Of a stretch of 43,629 nt of DNA, positions 31,998 to 42,600 are shown in pieces; position 1 is the stretch's first letter, and each line of letters begins with the position of its first letter. A model generated the notes under the pieces. It was not told the DNA's origin and did no database searches. It saw only the letters and a list, made by a program, of their open reading frames with translations. Origin of the DNA: JAVJSD01 sp040219575. GTDB lineage: Bacteria; Planctomycetota; Planctomycetia; Pirellulales; Pirellulaceae. Where the stretch lies: contig JAVJSD010000143.1 of NCBI GenBank assembly GCA_040219575.1, forward strand, positions 1 to 43,629, read 5' to 3'. The translations under genes and the position numbers were made by a program.

Positions 31998-34900
31998 ATG
32001 TATTTCAGGAGTCGCTTGTCGCCAAACATATTCCTCGCCGTCCTGGCGTTGTTCACTGTCGGAACCAAACTTCCCATTCAAGCGGCCGAAGATGTCGCCG
32101 CCGACACCTGCATTCTGGAGTTGTCGCTTCCGGAGGGCGCCACGGTCTCCGTCAACGGCCGTGATTACGGGGGCAAGCGCGAGTTCACCTGGCGCAATCT
32201 CGGGCGAGGCAAGATCTTTGCTGGAAAAGTCGATGTCCGTTACGCGGATGGAACCGTGGAAGAGCGAACGGTGCTGATTGAAGGCGGCCGCAAGCTGCGG
32301 CTCGCCGCACAGCATCCCAGCACCCCGCGACCGCAACTTGTATTGCGAACCGGACATTCCCAGCGAGTGTCGTGTGCGGCGTTCAGCCCCAACGGCGAAT
32401 GGATTGCAACAGGTTCATTCGACAAGTCGATCATCGTTTGGGATCGCGCAACAGGTGGGGAACTGAGAAGGTACCTCATCTCCAAGGGATCGGTCGGTGA
32501 GGTCGTGTTTTCTCCCGACAACCGCTACATTCTTAACGCCTCAAGCGACGCTATCGACATCTTCGACGTTCGATCGGGACGGCTCGTCAAGACGCTCGAG
32601 GGGCCGCAAGGCTATCTCACGACGTTCGGATTCTCCCGCGACGGCGCGCGACTGTTGTCCGGCGACTACAACGGTGCAACGACCGTCTGGGATTTCGCCA
32701 GCGGCCGCAAAACCAACTCCTTTCGCCTCTATCCCGACGATAAGCACTACACCGCGAATGTAAGCCAGGTCCTCGTCCGACCTCGGCACGCACAGTTCCT
32801 CTCCGTCACCGATGTCTATGAATCCGAGGAGAAGGTCGGCAAGGTCAAGGATTACTCCGAATACCTCAACAAGCGGAAGCACTGGAGCCTGCTCGTCCTT
32901 TGGGACGCCGCGTCCAAAAAGAAAATTCACTCGTTCTATCTGCCGAACGGGCAGTTCGGTCGAGCCGCGTTTACGCCGGACGGTGAAGAGGTTGTCGCCG
33001 TCGCAAGCATCAAGGCCGCAGAAGGGGAATCCGAGCGGTTTCTCGTCAAGTGGGATGTTGATGCCCGGGAGGAGCGTCGTCGAGCGCCGCTGGAGGGTTG
33101 GGTCCGAGACATGCGCAGCACCAGCGACGGCAAGCACCTGGAGCTCCTGACGGGCGATGAAGGCGTTGTATCGATCAAGCGATTCGATTCCGAGACGCTC
33201 GTTGAAACCGCCACGCTTGATCATTGGCAGACGGCCGAACCGTATCCACTCGCTGTTTCGAACGATTGGACGGAGAGCCTCGTCGTCGATAGCAAATCTG
33301 AAGTGGCTCAGCGTTTCCTTCGAGGCGAAGTGAATGCGTCGCTCAAGTCGTCGAAGGAAGTCCCGTTCGAAATGAAATTCTACACCCAGTCCAGAGTCGC
33401 AATCGCGCAACGAGACGAGTTGGTTCTGCTGATTGACCCCGCCACGCAGCAAGTGCTTCATCGTTTTCCGATCGAAGGCGAACACGACGTCTTCGACGCC
33501 GAGTTCGTCGCCAAACCGGGCCGCGTCGTGATCAATACGAACGTCTCCAACGGTCCCCACGAAATCCGCATCTACGACGCCACGACCGGCGTGGAAGTCT
33601 GTCGCTTCAAGACGTCCAACGAAGACGACTACGTGCCGCGCGTGCTCTTGTCGTCCGATGGAAACCATGTCGTTGCGGAAGTGGATGGAAAGGCGGTGGC
33701 CTGGGACACGGCCACGGGCCGCGTCATCGGCAGGTTCGTGGGAAAGAAGAACGAAAGCGTCTCCGAGGTGCTGTTCGCGCCGGATGGAAAGTCCGTCATT
33801 GCCGGCACCTTTGGCTTCAACACCCCAAAACGAGTCGTGCCCGCCGCGATTCAGTGGGATCCCTCAACGGGCGCCTCGCATGTGAAAATGCGCGTTCCCG
33901 AGGAATTGATGAGCCACACTCCCTTTCGGATGGCCTATTCGGATGATCGGAATCTATTGATCACCGTCGGTCCAACGCTTTCGTGGACTTCGCTGAAGGA
34001 CAACATTCATACTCGCTGTTGCCTGTGGGACGCGGCCGGCGGCTATCTCCGGTCTTTCGGCATCAAGGATGATTTCGCCGAAACGTTTACGAGTCCCGAC
34101 GGCCGATTGCTGGTGATGGACTACAACGAGATTCTCTCGACGGCGGACGGCGCCGTTCTCCGAGAATTCAAAGGCAAGCCGCAGTCCTTCGCCTTCGACA
34201 GCCGTCTGCTTTCGGTCACCGACGACCAGGGAGGCAGCGTCCTCATCGACGTTTCGACGGGTTCCGAAGTGGTCCGCATCGTACGACTCGCCAACGAAGA
34301 GGATTGGATCGCCGTTACGCCGGAGGGCCTCTTCGACGGTACGCCCCACGCTCGCGATTTGGTCTCCTACCGCATCGACAACGCGCTTCGGCCGATTCCC
34401 GTCGATCGATTCTTTCAGGACTACTATCGGCCCGGGCTGCTTCAAGAAGTCTTCGCCGGCGGGAGGCCGATGCCCAACGGCGAATTCGCCAACAAGGCGG
34501 CCCCGTTGGTGCGGATCACCTCCCCGCAGCAAGGCTCTTCCGCCGAGGAGCCGCGCGTGACGCTGGAAGTGGAAGTCGCCGACCGCGGCGGCGGCGTCGA
34601 GGGACCGTGGCTGATGCAGAACGGGGCCCGCGTGCTGGCCGACGGTGAACGGAGTGTCGATGGCGAGCTGGTTCGTCGATCGTTCACGGTGGCCCTGGTC
34701 GACGGAGACAACCGCTTCGAGGTGCGCGCCGCCAGCGGAGATGGTTCCTGGGAGAGCGAACCGGCCGTGCTCGTCGTCAAGCATACGCAGCCCGTCGCCC
34801 AACCGGCGGTGCACCTGGTGGCGATCGGAGTGAACAAGTATCGCGACGAGAAAATGAATCTCAAGTTCGCCGCTCCCGACGCCCACGCCATGGCGGCGCT

Positions 34901-35609
34901 CTTCGAGTCGCGCGGGCCGGAACTCTACGGCGCGGAGCGGGTGCACGTCACGTCGTTGATTGACGAGCAGGTCACGCGACAGGGCGTCGAGAAGGCGCTC
35001 GGCGATGCGGCGAGTCGGGCCAAGCCGCAGGATACGCTGGTGGTGTACCTCGCCGGCCACGGAACGACGCTGGGGCAGCGATACTTCTTCATTCCCCACG
35101 AGTTCCAAGCCGAGGCCGAAAAGCTTGACGACGACATCCGTGAGCAAGGGATTGCTGCCGACGTGCTGGGCGACTGGGTGCAGAAAGTGCCGGCGCTGAA
35201 ACGCGTGCTGATTTTCGACACGTGCCAGTCGGGCGGAGCGCTGCCGGTCGGCCGCAATTCGCGCGATCCCTTCGCCTTCCGTGGCGCCATCGAACGGCTC
35301 AGCCATGCGCGAGGCTTCTTCACCATCGCCGCCGCCTCCGCCGGCGAAGCGGCCGAAGAGGTTCCGGAACTCAAACACGGCCTGCTGACCTACGCTCTGC
35401 TGGCAGGCGCCGGCGCCGTCAGCGACGGCCCGCTCGCACGGCACGCCATCAAAGCGACGCCCGACGACCGCACCGTGGAAATCCGCGAGTGGTTCAGCTT
35501 TGCCCAAGACAAGGTGCCGCTGCTGACACGGTTGTACCTGGGCCAGGAGCAATATATCGGCTTCTCCGGCGAAGGCGCGAGTTTTCCTATTCTACCCGCC
35601 CAAAAGTGA
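31998..35609 (+). CDS. Secreted PEGA-WD40-caspase protein
   Basis: The 1203-residue protein has a signal peptide (NIFLAVLALFTVGTK), a PEGA-like domain (about 38-105; LPEGATVSVNGRDYGGKREF) and a WD40 region (about 110-740) with about a dozen recognisable blades, some degenerate. The common linker EDWIAVTPEGLFDGTPHARD follows, then a beta domain with GSWESEP and the caspase domain (937-1203) with His1021 (LAGHGTT) and Cys1076 (FDTCQSGG). I chose ATG 31998 because GGAG (31986-31989) precedes it by eight bases; earlier in-frame alternative starts are weaker. Only 54 bases separate it from the previous caspase gene, so the two are likely in one transcript. Close paralogues in tandem point to local duplication. 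Confidence 0.9.
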   Translation: MYFRSRLSPNIFLAVLALFTVGTKLPIQAAEDVAADTCILELSLPEGATVSVNGRDYGGKREFTWRNLGRGKIFAGKVDVRYADGTVEERTVLIEGGRKLRLAAQHPSTPRPQLVLRTGHSQRVSCAAFSPNGEWIATGSFDKSIIVWDRATGGELRRYLISKGSVGEVVFSPDNRYILNASSDAIDIFDVRSGRLVKTLEGPQGYLTTFGFSRDGARLLSGDYNGATTVWDFASGRKTNSFRLYPDDKHYTANVSQVLVRPRHAQFLSVTDVYESEEKVGKVKDYSEYLNKRKHWSLLVLWDAASKKKIHSFYLPNGQFGRAAFTPDGEEVVAVASIKAAEGESERFLVKWDVDAREERRRAPLEGWVRDMRSTSDGKHLELLTGDEGVVSIKRFDSETLVETATLDHWQTAEPYPLAVSNDWTESLVVDSKSEVAQRFLRGEVNASLKSSKEVPFEMKFYTQSRVAIAQRDELVLLIDPATQQVLHRFPIEGEHDVFDAEFVAKPGRVVINTNVSNGPHEIRIYDATTGVEVCRFKTSNEDDYVPRVLLSSDGNHVVAEVDGKAVAWDTATGRVIGRFVGKKNESVSEVLFAPDGKSVIAGTFGFNTPKRVVPAAIQWDPSTGASHVKMRVPEELMSHTPFRMAYSDDRNLLITVGPTLSWTSLKDNIHTRCCLWDAAGGYLRSFGIKDDFAETFTSPDGRLLVMDYNEILSTADGAVLREFKGKPQSFAFDSRLLSVTDDQGGSVLIDVSTGSEVVRIVRLANEEDWIAVTPEGLFDGTPHARDLVSYRIDNALRPIPVDRFFQDYYRPGLLQEVFAGGRPMPNGEFANKAAPLVRITSPQQGSSAEEPRVTLEVEVADRGGGVEGPWLMQNGARVLADGERSVDGELVRRSFTVALVDGDNRFEVRAASGDGSWESEPAVLVVKHTQPVAQPAVHLVAIGVNKYRDEKMNLKFAAPDAHAMAALFESRGPELYGAERVHVTSLIDEQVTRQGVEKALGDAASRAKPQDTLVVYLAGHGTTLGQRYFFIPHEFQAEAEKLDDDIREQGIAADVLGDWVQKVPALKRVLIFDTCQSGGALPVGRNSRDPFAFRGAIERLSHARGFFTIAAASAGEAAEEVPELKHGLLTYALLAGAGAVSDGPLARHAIKATPDDRTVEIREWFSFAQDKVPLLTRLYLGQEQYIGFSGEGASFPILPAQK

Positions 35610-35663
35610 AGGAATCCTGGAGCGCGCCTTGCGACTTCGATTCGAGAGTGTGAGGCGCCTGAC

Positions 35664-35847
35664 ATGAAGGCTCATTCGTTGTTTTTCGTCCCAATCATGT
35701 GTTTCCTCCGAAGTGGAAGTCCGCGACTGGTTCAACTTCGCCCAGGACAAGGTGCCGCTGCTCACCAAACTGCTGCTCGGTCAGGAGCAGCACGTCGGCT
35801 ATACCGGCCAGGGTGTAAGCTTCCCCGTGTTGCCGGTGAAGGAGTAG
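35664..35847 (+). pseudogene. Collapsed PEGA-WD40-caspase gene: start and 3' tail only
   Basis: ATG 35664, with GAGG eight bases before it, begins a signal-peptide-like MKAHSLFFVPIMCFL. At about 35713 the sequence jumps, in a different frame, to the last 45 codons of a WD40-caspase (VEVRDWFNFAQDKVPLLTK to the stop at 35845). That tail matches 31809-31943 at 129 of 135 bases, and all six differences are synonymous. This is the footprint of a paralogue that lost its roughly 3-kb middle by internal deletion; the lost gene had been under protein-level selection. Alternatively the tail is a partial duplicate from the gene at 28518. Confidence 0.8.
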
Positions 35848-35943
35848 CTGAACATCGAAGAGACCGAGCGTAACCCCCCGCCGCCGTTCTTTCTCCAGCG
35901 GGCATCTCCCAAAAGATTTCATACCGTGTCATCGGAGAGTCTC

Positions 35944-38900
35944 TTGAACATCGCAAGAACACCCTCGCTAGCCGCTTGCGCCATTTCTGCGGCGATCCTG
36001 TGCCTGTCGTCTCGGCTGTCGGCCGACGATGCAAGCGCCGTTCCAGCAGACACATGCATCCTGGAGATCAACACGCTGCCAAACGCGAGGCTCATCGTGG
36101 ATGGCAAGGACTATGGCTCCAAGCGAGAACTCACCTACCGGCGGCTGAAGCCGAAGACCCGATACCGCATCAACGTTCAAGTCAATTTTCCCGGTACGAC
36201 TTCGAAACCGTGGTACGCCTACATTGTTGGTGGCCACCGAATCGTGCTGGCCGTCATGCCGGAGAGCGCAACCAACCCGGAAGTTGTCCTTCAAACCGGC
36301 CATCAGAGTGAAATCACGGCGATGGCCGTCAGCAACGACGGCAGGCTGATCGTAACGGGCGGCGAAGATCACAACGTCATCCTGTGGGACGCCGTAACGG
36401 GGGCGCAGATCCGCACCCTGCATCGCCTGAAGATGGGCGTCACTTCGGTTGATATCAGCCCAGACGGTGAATTAGTAGCCGGGGCGAGTTACGGCCAAGT
36501 CAACATCTGGGAGACGCGAACAGGGGAGCATGTCCAAACTATCGAGTACGTAAACGAATACAAGTTGGGTACGCGCGACTATTCATCGCTGAAGTTTGAT
36601 CCCGATTCACGCCACATCGTCATCGGCGGAGGAATTCCGGAATATCGTCGCGGCGCCGGAGACGCTCCAGGCTTTGTTGCGTTGTGGAATGCCAACACAG
36701 GAAAGGTAGTTCGTGAATATCGCGGGGCGGGGGCCCGCGTCACAAGCATCGACATCAGCGCCGACGGGCGATCGATCGCCGCCGGCGCCGACGATGGGAG
36801 CACCTACCTCTGGAACAAGAGCAACAGCGGCATTCAGCGACAGGTCCGCAACCATCGCAAGAGAGTTGCGGCGATCGCGTTCAGCCCGGACAAGAGCAAG
36901 CTGGCGAGCATCGGCCTGGACGATCAGTACATCGTCGCCGATGGAAAGACGGGGGAGATTTCATTTGCAGGCGACCTCGACTCCGCGGGTGAGTGCATCG
37001 ACTGGCGGAAGGATGGCAAACGGGTTCTGGTATCTGCCGGAAGTCAGATTGTCTCCGCAGATGTGGTCACGAAAGCGTTCACCAGTTTCGATCAAAGTCT
37101 CGTGGGAGATGAGGTGATTGCCCGCTTTATGCCCGCTGGCGATGAAATCTGCGTCGTTGGAGAGTCGATGGCCGTTTTCGATGCCGGCTTCTCCAAGAGG
37201 GTGACCGAATTTGCGCGCCATCCTACCGCACCAATCAATCACTTTGCAGTAGCACCAGGCGCCAAAGAGCTGCTTGCCAATTATGGAGATCACACGATTG
37301 CGACGTGGGATACCGGGCAGGGGCGACTAAGTAGGAAGGTGAGCGTCCCAGGAAAGGTCTTAGCTATCTCACCCGATTGCAGACTGGCGCTAATGGAAGC
37401 CGATGAAGGGGCTGGGATTTGGGACATTGGCCTGGAGCAGGAGATTCAGAGAGTTCCAGCCAAGGCGAAGAATATCTGGAGCAATCGTCCCGCATTCGGA
37501 CCATACGGCAAGATACTCGCCACTCCCTTGGAAGACGGCGTGGTGAAAACATGGAATGTCGAAACAGGCAAGTTGATGGCGACTCTTCGTCATCCGGACA
37601 ATTTCGGCTCGGTTGGTATTGCAATCAGTCCAACCGGGCGCCTGATCGCAGTTTCCGCGGGTAAGAAGCTGTCAATCAGCGACCCTCGTACGGGACGACG
37701 AGTTCGCGACATTACGAAGAAGAAGAGCTTTCTGCGCGACGACGGAACGAGTGTGGATGTGGAGATGAATGAGTCGGGATCGCTTGCGTTCTCCCCCACA
37801 GGCAATCGTATTCTCGTCACCATCTCCATGGCCCAAATGGAGTACGACCTCAACACTGGACGGAGGTTATGGCAGAACGCGAACGGCCTTTATCGCGCAT
37901 CCTACAGCCCCGAGGGCGACGTGATACTGGGAGGGAGGCACGACGGGGGGCTGTTCATGCGCTATTCGAAGTCCGCCGCCCACATGGGAGCGTATACACA
38001 TTCTCAGGCGATAACCGGTGTGGCGGTCGCTCCTCGCGCGAACCTTGACATCAGCGCATCCGAAGACGGAACGATTGGTCTTTGGGACACCGCAACTGGC
38101 GGATTCGTCGGCCGAATCATGTTGTTTGATGAGGGAAAGGAGTGGGCGGTCGTGGGAGCGACGGGCCTCTTCGACGGCTCGCCGGGCGGCCGCAAGCTCG
38201 TGCGTTTCCGCCTGGGAAACCAAATGCAGGTCGTGTCCGCGGACAGATTCTTTCAAGACTTCTACTATCCAGGCTTGTTGGCGGCCTACTTTCGGGGTGA
38301 GCGCCCGATTCCGGATCGGGCGATTGGCGAGAAACTTGCGCCGCGGGTGGCGATTCTCGAACCGGGCGCCGACGCGAGTGAACTGAACACCACATCGTCA
38401 ACCATTCGACTCAAGATCGCGGTCACCGACCGCGGCGGAGGCATCAAGCGGCCGTGGATTGTGCACAACGGAGCGAGGTTGCTGGCGCCCACCGCCGAAT
38501 CAAAGCAGGATGGAAAAACTCTGCTGCAATCCGTCGCCGTGTCCCTGGTGGAAGGGGAAAACACCATCGAGGTGTTTTCCGCCAGCGAGGACGGGTCGTG
38601 GGAGAGCGAACCGGCGCGGATTACGGTCAACTATCGGCAGGCGGTGGCGGATTCGCAGTTGTACGCCATCTGCGTGGGCGTCAGCAAATATGCTCAACCG
38701 GCGATGAATCTTCAGTTTGCCGCCAAGGATGCCGAGTCCCTGGGCGGACTGTTTCGCGAGCGGGCTGCGGCGCTGTATGGGAAAGACAACGTTCACATTG
38801 CGGAACTGACCGATTCGCGGGGCACCAGGGAGTCGATCGAGCACGCCTTCAAATTGGCCGCGGAACGGGCCCGGCCGCAGGATACGCTGGTCGTCTTTCT

Positions 38901-39465
38901 GGCGGGGCACGGGGCCATGGTCGGTCAGCGATACTACTTCATCCCGCACGATTTTCACGCGAAGCAGGAAAAGGTCGAGGACGACATCCGCGATCAGGGC
39001 ATCCCCGGGGATGTGGTGGACGAACTCGTCAGCTCCGTCCCGGCGCTGAAGCGCGTGATCATCTACGATACGTGCCAGTCCGGCGGCGCCTTGGCGTTGG
39101 GATACCGCACGCGCAGCGGTTTCGCGTTTCGTGGGGCCCTGGAGCGTATGGCTCGTGCGAGCGGCAGCTTCATGATCGCGGCCACAAGCGCCTCAGAGGA
39201 GGCGACCGAGATCGACGACCTTGGACACGGCGTGCTGACCTACGCGCTGCTGGCGGGAGCGGGCGCCGTCGACGTCGGCCCCCTCAAGACGCAGCGGCTG
39301 AAGTCGGACGGCGATCTTGTCGAGGTCCGCGACTGGTTCAACTACGCGCAGGACAAGGTGCCCCTGGTCACGAAGACCTTTCTGGGCCAGGAGCAGTTCG
39401 TGACTTCCAGCGGCAGCGGCACCAGCTTTCCGCTCCTGCCGTTGGCAAAAGAGGTGGCCGAGTAG
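35944..39465 (+). CDS. Secreted PEGA-WD40-caspase protein
   Basis: The protein of about 1173 residues has a signal peptide (SLAACAISAAILCLSSRL), a PEGA-like domain (about 40-110; NARLIVDGKDYGSKREL) and a WD40 array (about 115-735) with about a dozen blades (VILWDAVTGAQI, VKTWNVETGKLM). The linker KEWAVVGATGLFDGSPGGRK, a GSWESEP beta domain and a caspase domain with His near 989 (LAGHGAM) and Cys near 1044 (YDTCQSGG) follow. The C-terminal quarter closely resembles the minus-strand giant at 3038, including the final LGQEQFVTSSGSGTSFPLLP. The start is uncertain: TTG 35944 has GGAG six bases upstream, whereas in-frame GTG 35926 has no ribosome-binding site. No ATG lies near the signal peptide, which is odd in this cluster. 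Confidence 0.88.
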   Translation: MNIARTPSLAACAISAAILCLSSRLSADDASAVPADTCILEINTLPNARLIVDGKDYGSKRELTYRRLKPKTRYRINVQVNFPGTTSKPWYAYIVGGHRIVLAVMPESATNPEVVLQTGHQSEITAMAVSNDGRLIVTGGEDHNVILWDAVTGAQIRTLHRLKMGVTSVDISPDGELVAGASYGQVNIWETRTGEHVQTIEYVNEYKLGTRDYSSLKFDPDSRHIVIGGGIPEYRRGAGDAPGFVALWNANTGKVVREYRGAGARVTSIDISADGRSIAAGADDGSTYLWNKSNSGIQRQVRNHRKRVAAIAFSPDKSKLASIGLDDQYIVADGKTGEISFAGDLDSAGECIDWRKDGKRVLVSAGSQIVSADVVTKAFTSFDQSLVGDEVIARFMPAGDEICVVGESMAVFDAGFSKRVTEFARHPTAPINHFAVAPGAKELLANYGDHTIATWDTGQGRLSRKVSVPGKVLAISPDCRLALMEADEGAGIWDIGLEQEIQRVPAKAKNIWSNRPAFGPYGKILATPLEDGVVKTWNVETGKLMATLRHPDNFGSVGIAISPTGRLIAVSAGKKLSISDPRTGRRVRDITKKKSFLRDDGTSVDVEMNESGSLAFSPTGNRILVTISMAQMEYDLNTGRRLWQNANGLYRASYSPEGDVILGGRHDGGLFMRYSKSAAHMGAYTHSQAITGVAVAPRANLDISASEDGTIGLWDTATGGFVGRIMLFDEGKEWAVVGATGLFDGSPGGRKLVRFRLGNQMQVVSADRFFQDFYYPGLLAAYFRGERPIPDRAIGEKLAPRVAILEPGADASELNTTSSTIRLKIAVTDRGGGIKRPWIVHNGARLLAPTAESKQDGKTLLQSVAVSLVEGENTIEVFSASEDGSWESEPARITVNYRQAVADSQLYAICVGVSKYAQPAMNLQFAAKDAESLGGLFRERAAALYGKDNVHIAELTDSRGTRESIEHAFKLAAERARPQDTLVVFLAGHGAMVGQRYYFIPHDFHAKQEKVEDDIRDQGIPGDVVDELVSSVPALKRVIIYDTCQSGGALALGYRTRSGFAFRGALERMARASGSFMIAATSASEEATEIDDLGHGVLTYALLAGAGAVDVGPLKTQRLKSDGDLVEVRDWFNYAQDKVPLVTKTFLGQEQFVTSSGSGTSFPLLPLAKEVAE

Positions 39466-39607
39466 AAGTCAGTTGTGAGATGCGATCGTCCGGTTGCACG
39501 GACATCTTGCAGCGATCAGCCTGGCAGCTCAGAAGCCGGATCCCCCGGCCATGGTTCCAGCCAACAAACTGCAAAGCAAATATTCAAGATTTCCCCAGGA
39601 GCATGTC

Positions 39608-42600
39608 ATGGTTGCGGCGAAGGACGTTTTTCGGACGGTAATCGGATTGAGTGCGATGTTGATCGCCGCATCAGCCGAATCACATGGCCAGGATGAACTG
39701 CTGCCGCAGGACACGTCGGTGCTGGAGATCATCGTACCGCGGGGCACGGTGGTGAAGGTCGATGGCCGCGACTACGGCGAGAAGCGGGAATTGACCTTTC
39801 GCTCACTCAAGCCGGGGACAGAATACTCGTCGCAGATCGTCCTGCAATTCGCCGACGGAGCCGCAACGAGCAAGAAGGTCGCCATTCGCGGCGGACGAAA
39901 GGTCGTCGTCAGCGCCGCTTCGCCAAAGGCGATCCGCCCCGAACTCGTGCCGCAGACGGGACATTCGGATACCGTCAATGCGGCGGCCCTCAGTCCCGAC
40001 GGGCGACTCGCAGCGACCGCCTCCGACGATACGACCGTCATCCTTTGGAACGCTCAAACAGGACGGCAGCTTCGCGTCCTGCGGGGACATGCAAAGGAGG
40101 TCAACAGCGTTCGATTCAGCCATAGCGGCAAGTATCTTGCGTCCTGCGGCGACGACGCCCGAGCCATCGTCTGGAACGCGACGACGGGCGCCAAATTGCG
40201 AGAGTTCGTTTCGCACGACTTGAAATTGGGTGTTGATCGTCATCTATCGCTCACCGGGCCGAACCGTGTGGCGTTTAGTGAGAATGATCAGCGGCTGTAC
40301 TGCGCCGAGGTCAACAAATGGTCCGACCGAACAGATTCTGAATCCATTGTGTGGGACGTCTCTTCCGGCGCTACGGTCGCTTCCTACCTGAAGGAGGAGC
40401 GGCCTCCAACGTGGTTGGAGAGCGTGAGTCATGTCGACCGCCGCTTGTTCCTTCGCGACGACGGCGTCCACTTGGCGTTCTCCCGCGACGACGATCTGTT
40501 TCAGTTCCGCGTCCGCAGCGGCGAAGCCGTCGTCTGGGCTACGATGCGACCCTATTCATCGCAAATGCTACGGTGCGTCAAATCCGACGAACAATACTCC
40601 GTACCTTCTCAATTGGAGGTCCTCGACCTCGCGACGGGCGCAACGCTTTGGAGGCAGAAGTACGATGCCATCCACGGCATGGGATACAGTCTCAACGGCC
40701 GATATCTGTGGCTTGCTCATCCGGTAGATCGTGATGCAGGAACTGGAGGCTTTCAGGAAAAGCTCGTTGTTTGCGACGCCAATACACGAGCTATCGAAAG
40801 TTCTCTTCTCAGCGCCAACGTGAGCATCCCCTTTTTTGTGAGTGATTCTCCCTTTCTTTCACTAAGTTCAGACGGTCGAGGCGTCGTTCTGCTAACGCCA
40901 CGTTCCGATGATGACATCGATAACCTCGCAGAAGTTCGGGACTTGCCATCTGGAAATCTCCGCTTTCGTTCGAGTTTGGCTCCTCCGTCCAAGTCTTCGC
41001 CTCTGCTGAAGAGCCATGTCATCGATGCCAGTTTCAGTCCTGATTCGGCGACCGTTTTCGCTGCTCTTAGCGAACCAGGAAGTCGAGCCAGGGGTGATGT
41101 CCTGGTCGCCTGGAATGCGCGAACCGGTGAACGGCGATGGAGCAAGGATATCGCGGTCGCGAGGGGTGAGAGGGCACAGGTTTACAACTTTGACGACCTT
41201 TCCGTCAGCACCAACGGGCGCACCGTCGTTATAACCGGCTTGTTCACGGACTTCCCAAATCGCTCGTCGGATGGAGAAACGAAAACGGTTCTCTTTGTCT
41301 TCGATGCGACCTCAGGCCGCCATTTGAAAACTCTTTCGATTGGAGATCCCTATCGAAACTTCGATGAGAAGATCATGTATCCAAGCAGGCCCACGTACGA
41401 GGTAGTCTCGTTCAGTCCGGACAGTCGACTGTTGTTGTCGTGCGGCACACAAGGCGTAACGGCCGCGGGGCGATGCTACCTGACGGACTTGGAGAGCGGC
41501 CGACACTTGCTGAGGGTCGACCACGTACGATCTGGCGGCTTCAATTCTGCCGGTGACAAAGTCTTTCTTTGCATGCTCGACGGCACGCTGCGCGTGTTCG
41601 ATGTCGCTACGCGGGAGCCGCTGCTCAACATCACTCATCTCAACGAAGGGCGCGATTGGTTGGTGACTACGCCGAACGGATTCTTCGACGGCACCGAGGC
41701 GGCGAGGAACATGGTCGCTTACCGCGTGGAGGGACAGGTAGTTCCCGTCGATCGTTTTTTTCAGGATTTCTACCGCCCCGGACTACAGGAAGAAGTGCTC
41801 TCAGGCGGTCGCCCGCTTCCTCCGACCGAGTTCGGCCGCGCGCAGCCGCCGCTCGTGCGGATCGTCTCGCCTCGGTCAACCGGTGTGTTCAGCCGGAAGG
41901 TGACGCTTGAGGTGGAGATTGTTGATCGTGGCGGCGGCGTATCCGGTTTGTCGCTGTTTCAGAATGGCGCCCGTGTGGCGGCCCCGGGCCAGACGCGTCG
42001 GCAGGACGACAAGGTTTATCGAACTTTTGAGGTCGCTTTGATCGAAGGGGAAAATCGACTCAAGGTCGCGGCGGCCAATGGCGACGGTTCGTGGGAGTCT
42101 GAACCGGCGGAAATTGTACTGACGTTCGAGGAGCCCCTGGAGAAGAGTGAGTTGTACGTTGTCGCCGTTGGCGTGAACGACTACAGCGACGCATCTCTCA
42201 AGCTCCGTTTTGCAGCCCCGGATGCGGGTAGCGTCGCCGAGTTGTTCGAGCGGCGCGGCGCCGATTTGTACGAGAATGTGCATATAGCGCGGGTGCTGGA
42301 GGCGAAGGCCACCAGTGAAAACATCAAGCAAGCGATCCGGCAGGCGGCCGCCAAGTCTCGTCCGCAAGACACGCTGGTGTTGTTCCTGGCCGGCCACGGA
42401 ACGATGGTCGGGCAGCGGTACTACTTCGTACCCGCCGATTTCCGTAAGCAGGCCGAGCGACTCGACGAGGACGTGCGCATGCAAGGCTTGCCAGCCGATG
42501 ATTTGTTCGATTATCTAGGCACGGCGGGGGCGCTGAAACGCATCGTGATCTTCGACACCTGCGCCTCGGGCGGCGCTTTGGCGATCGCCTCGCAGGGCCG

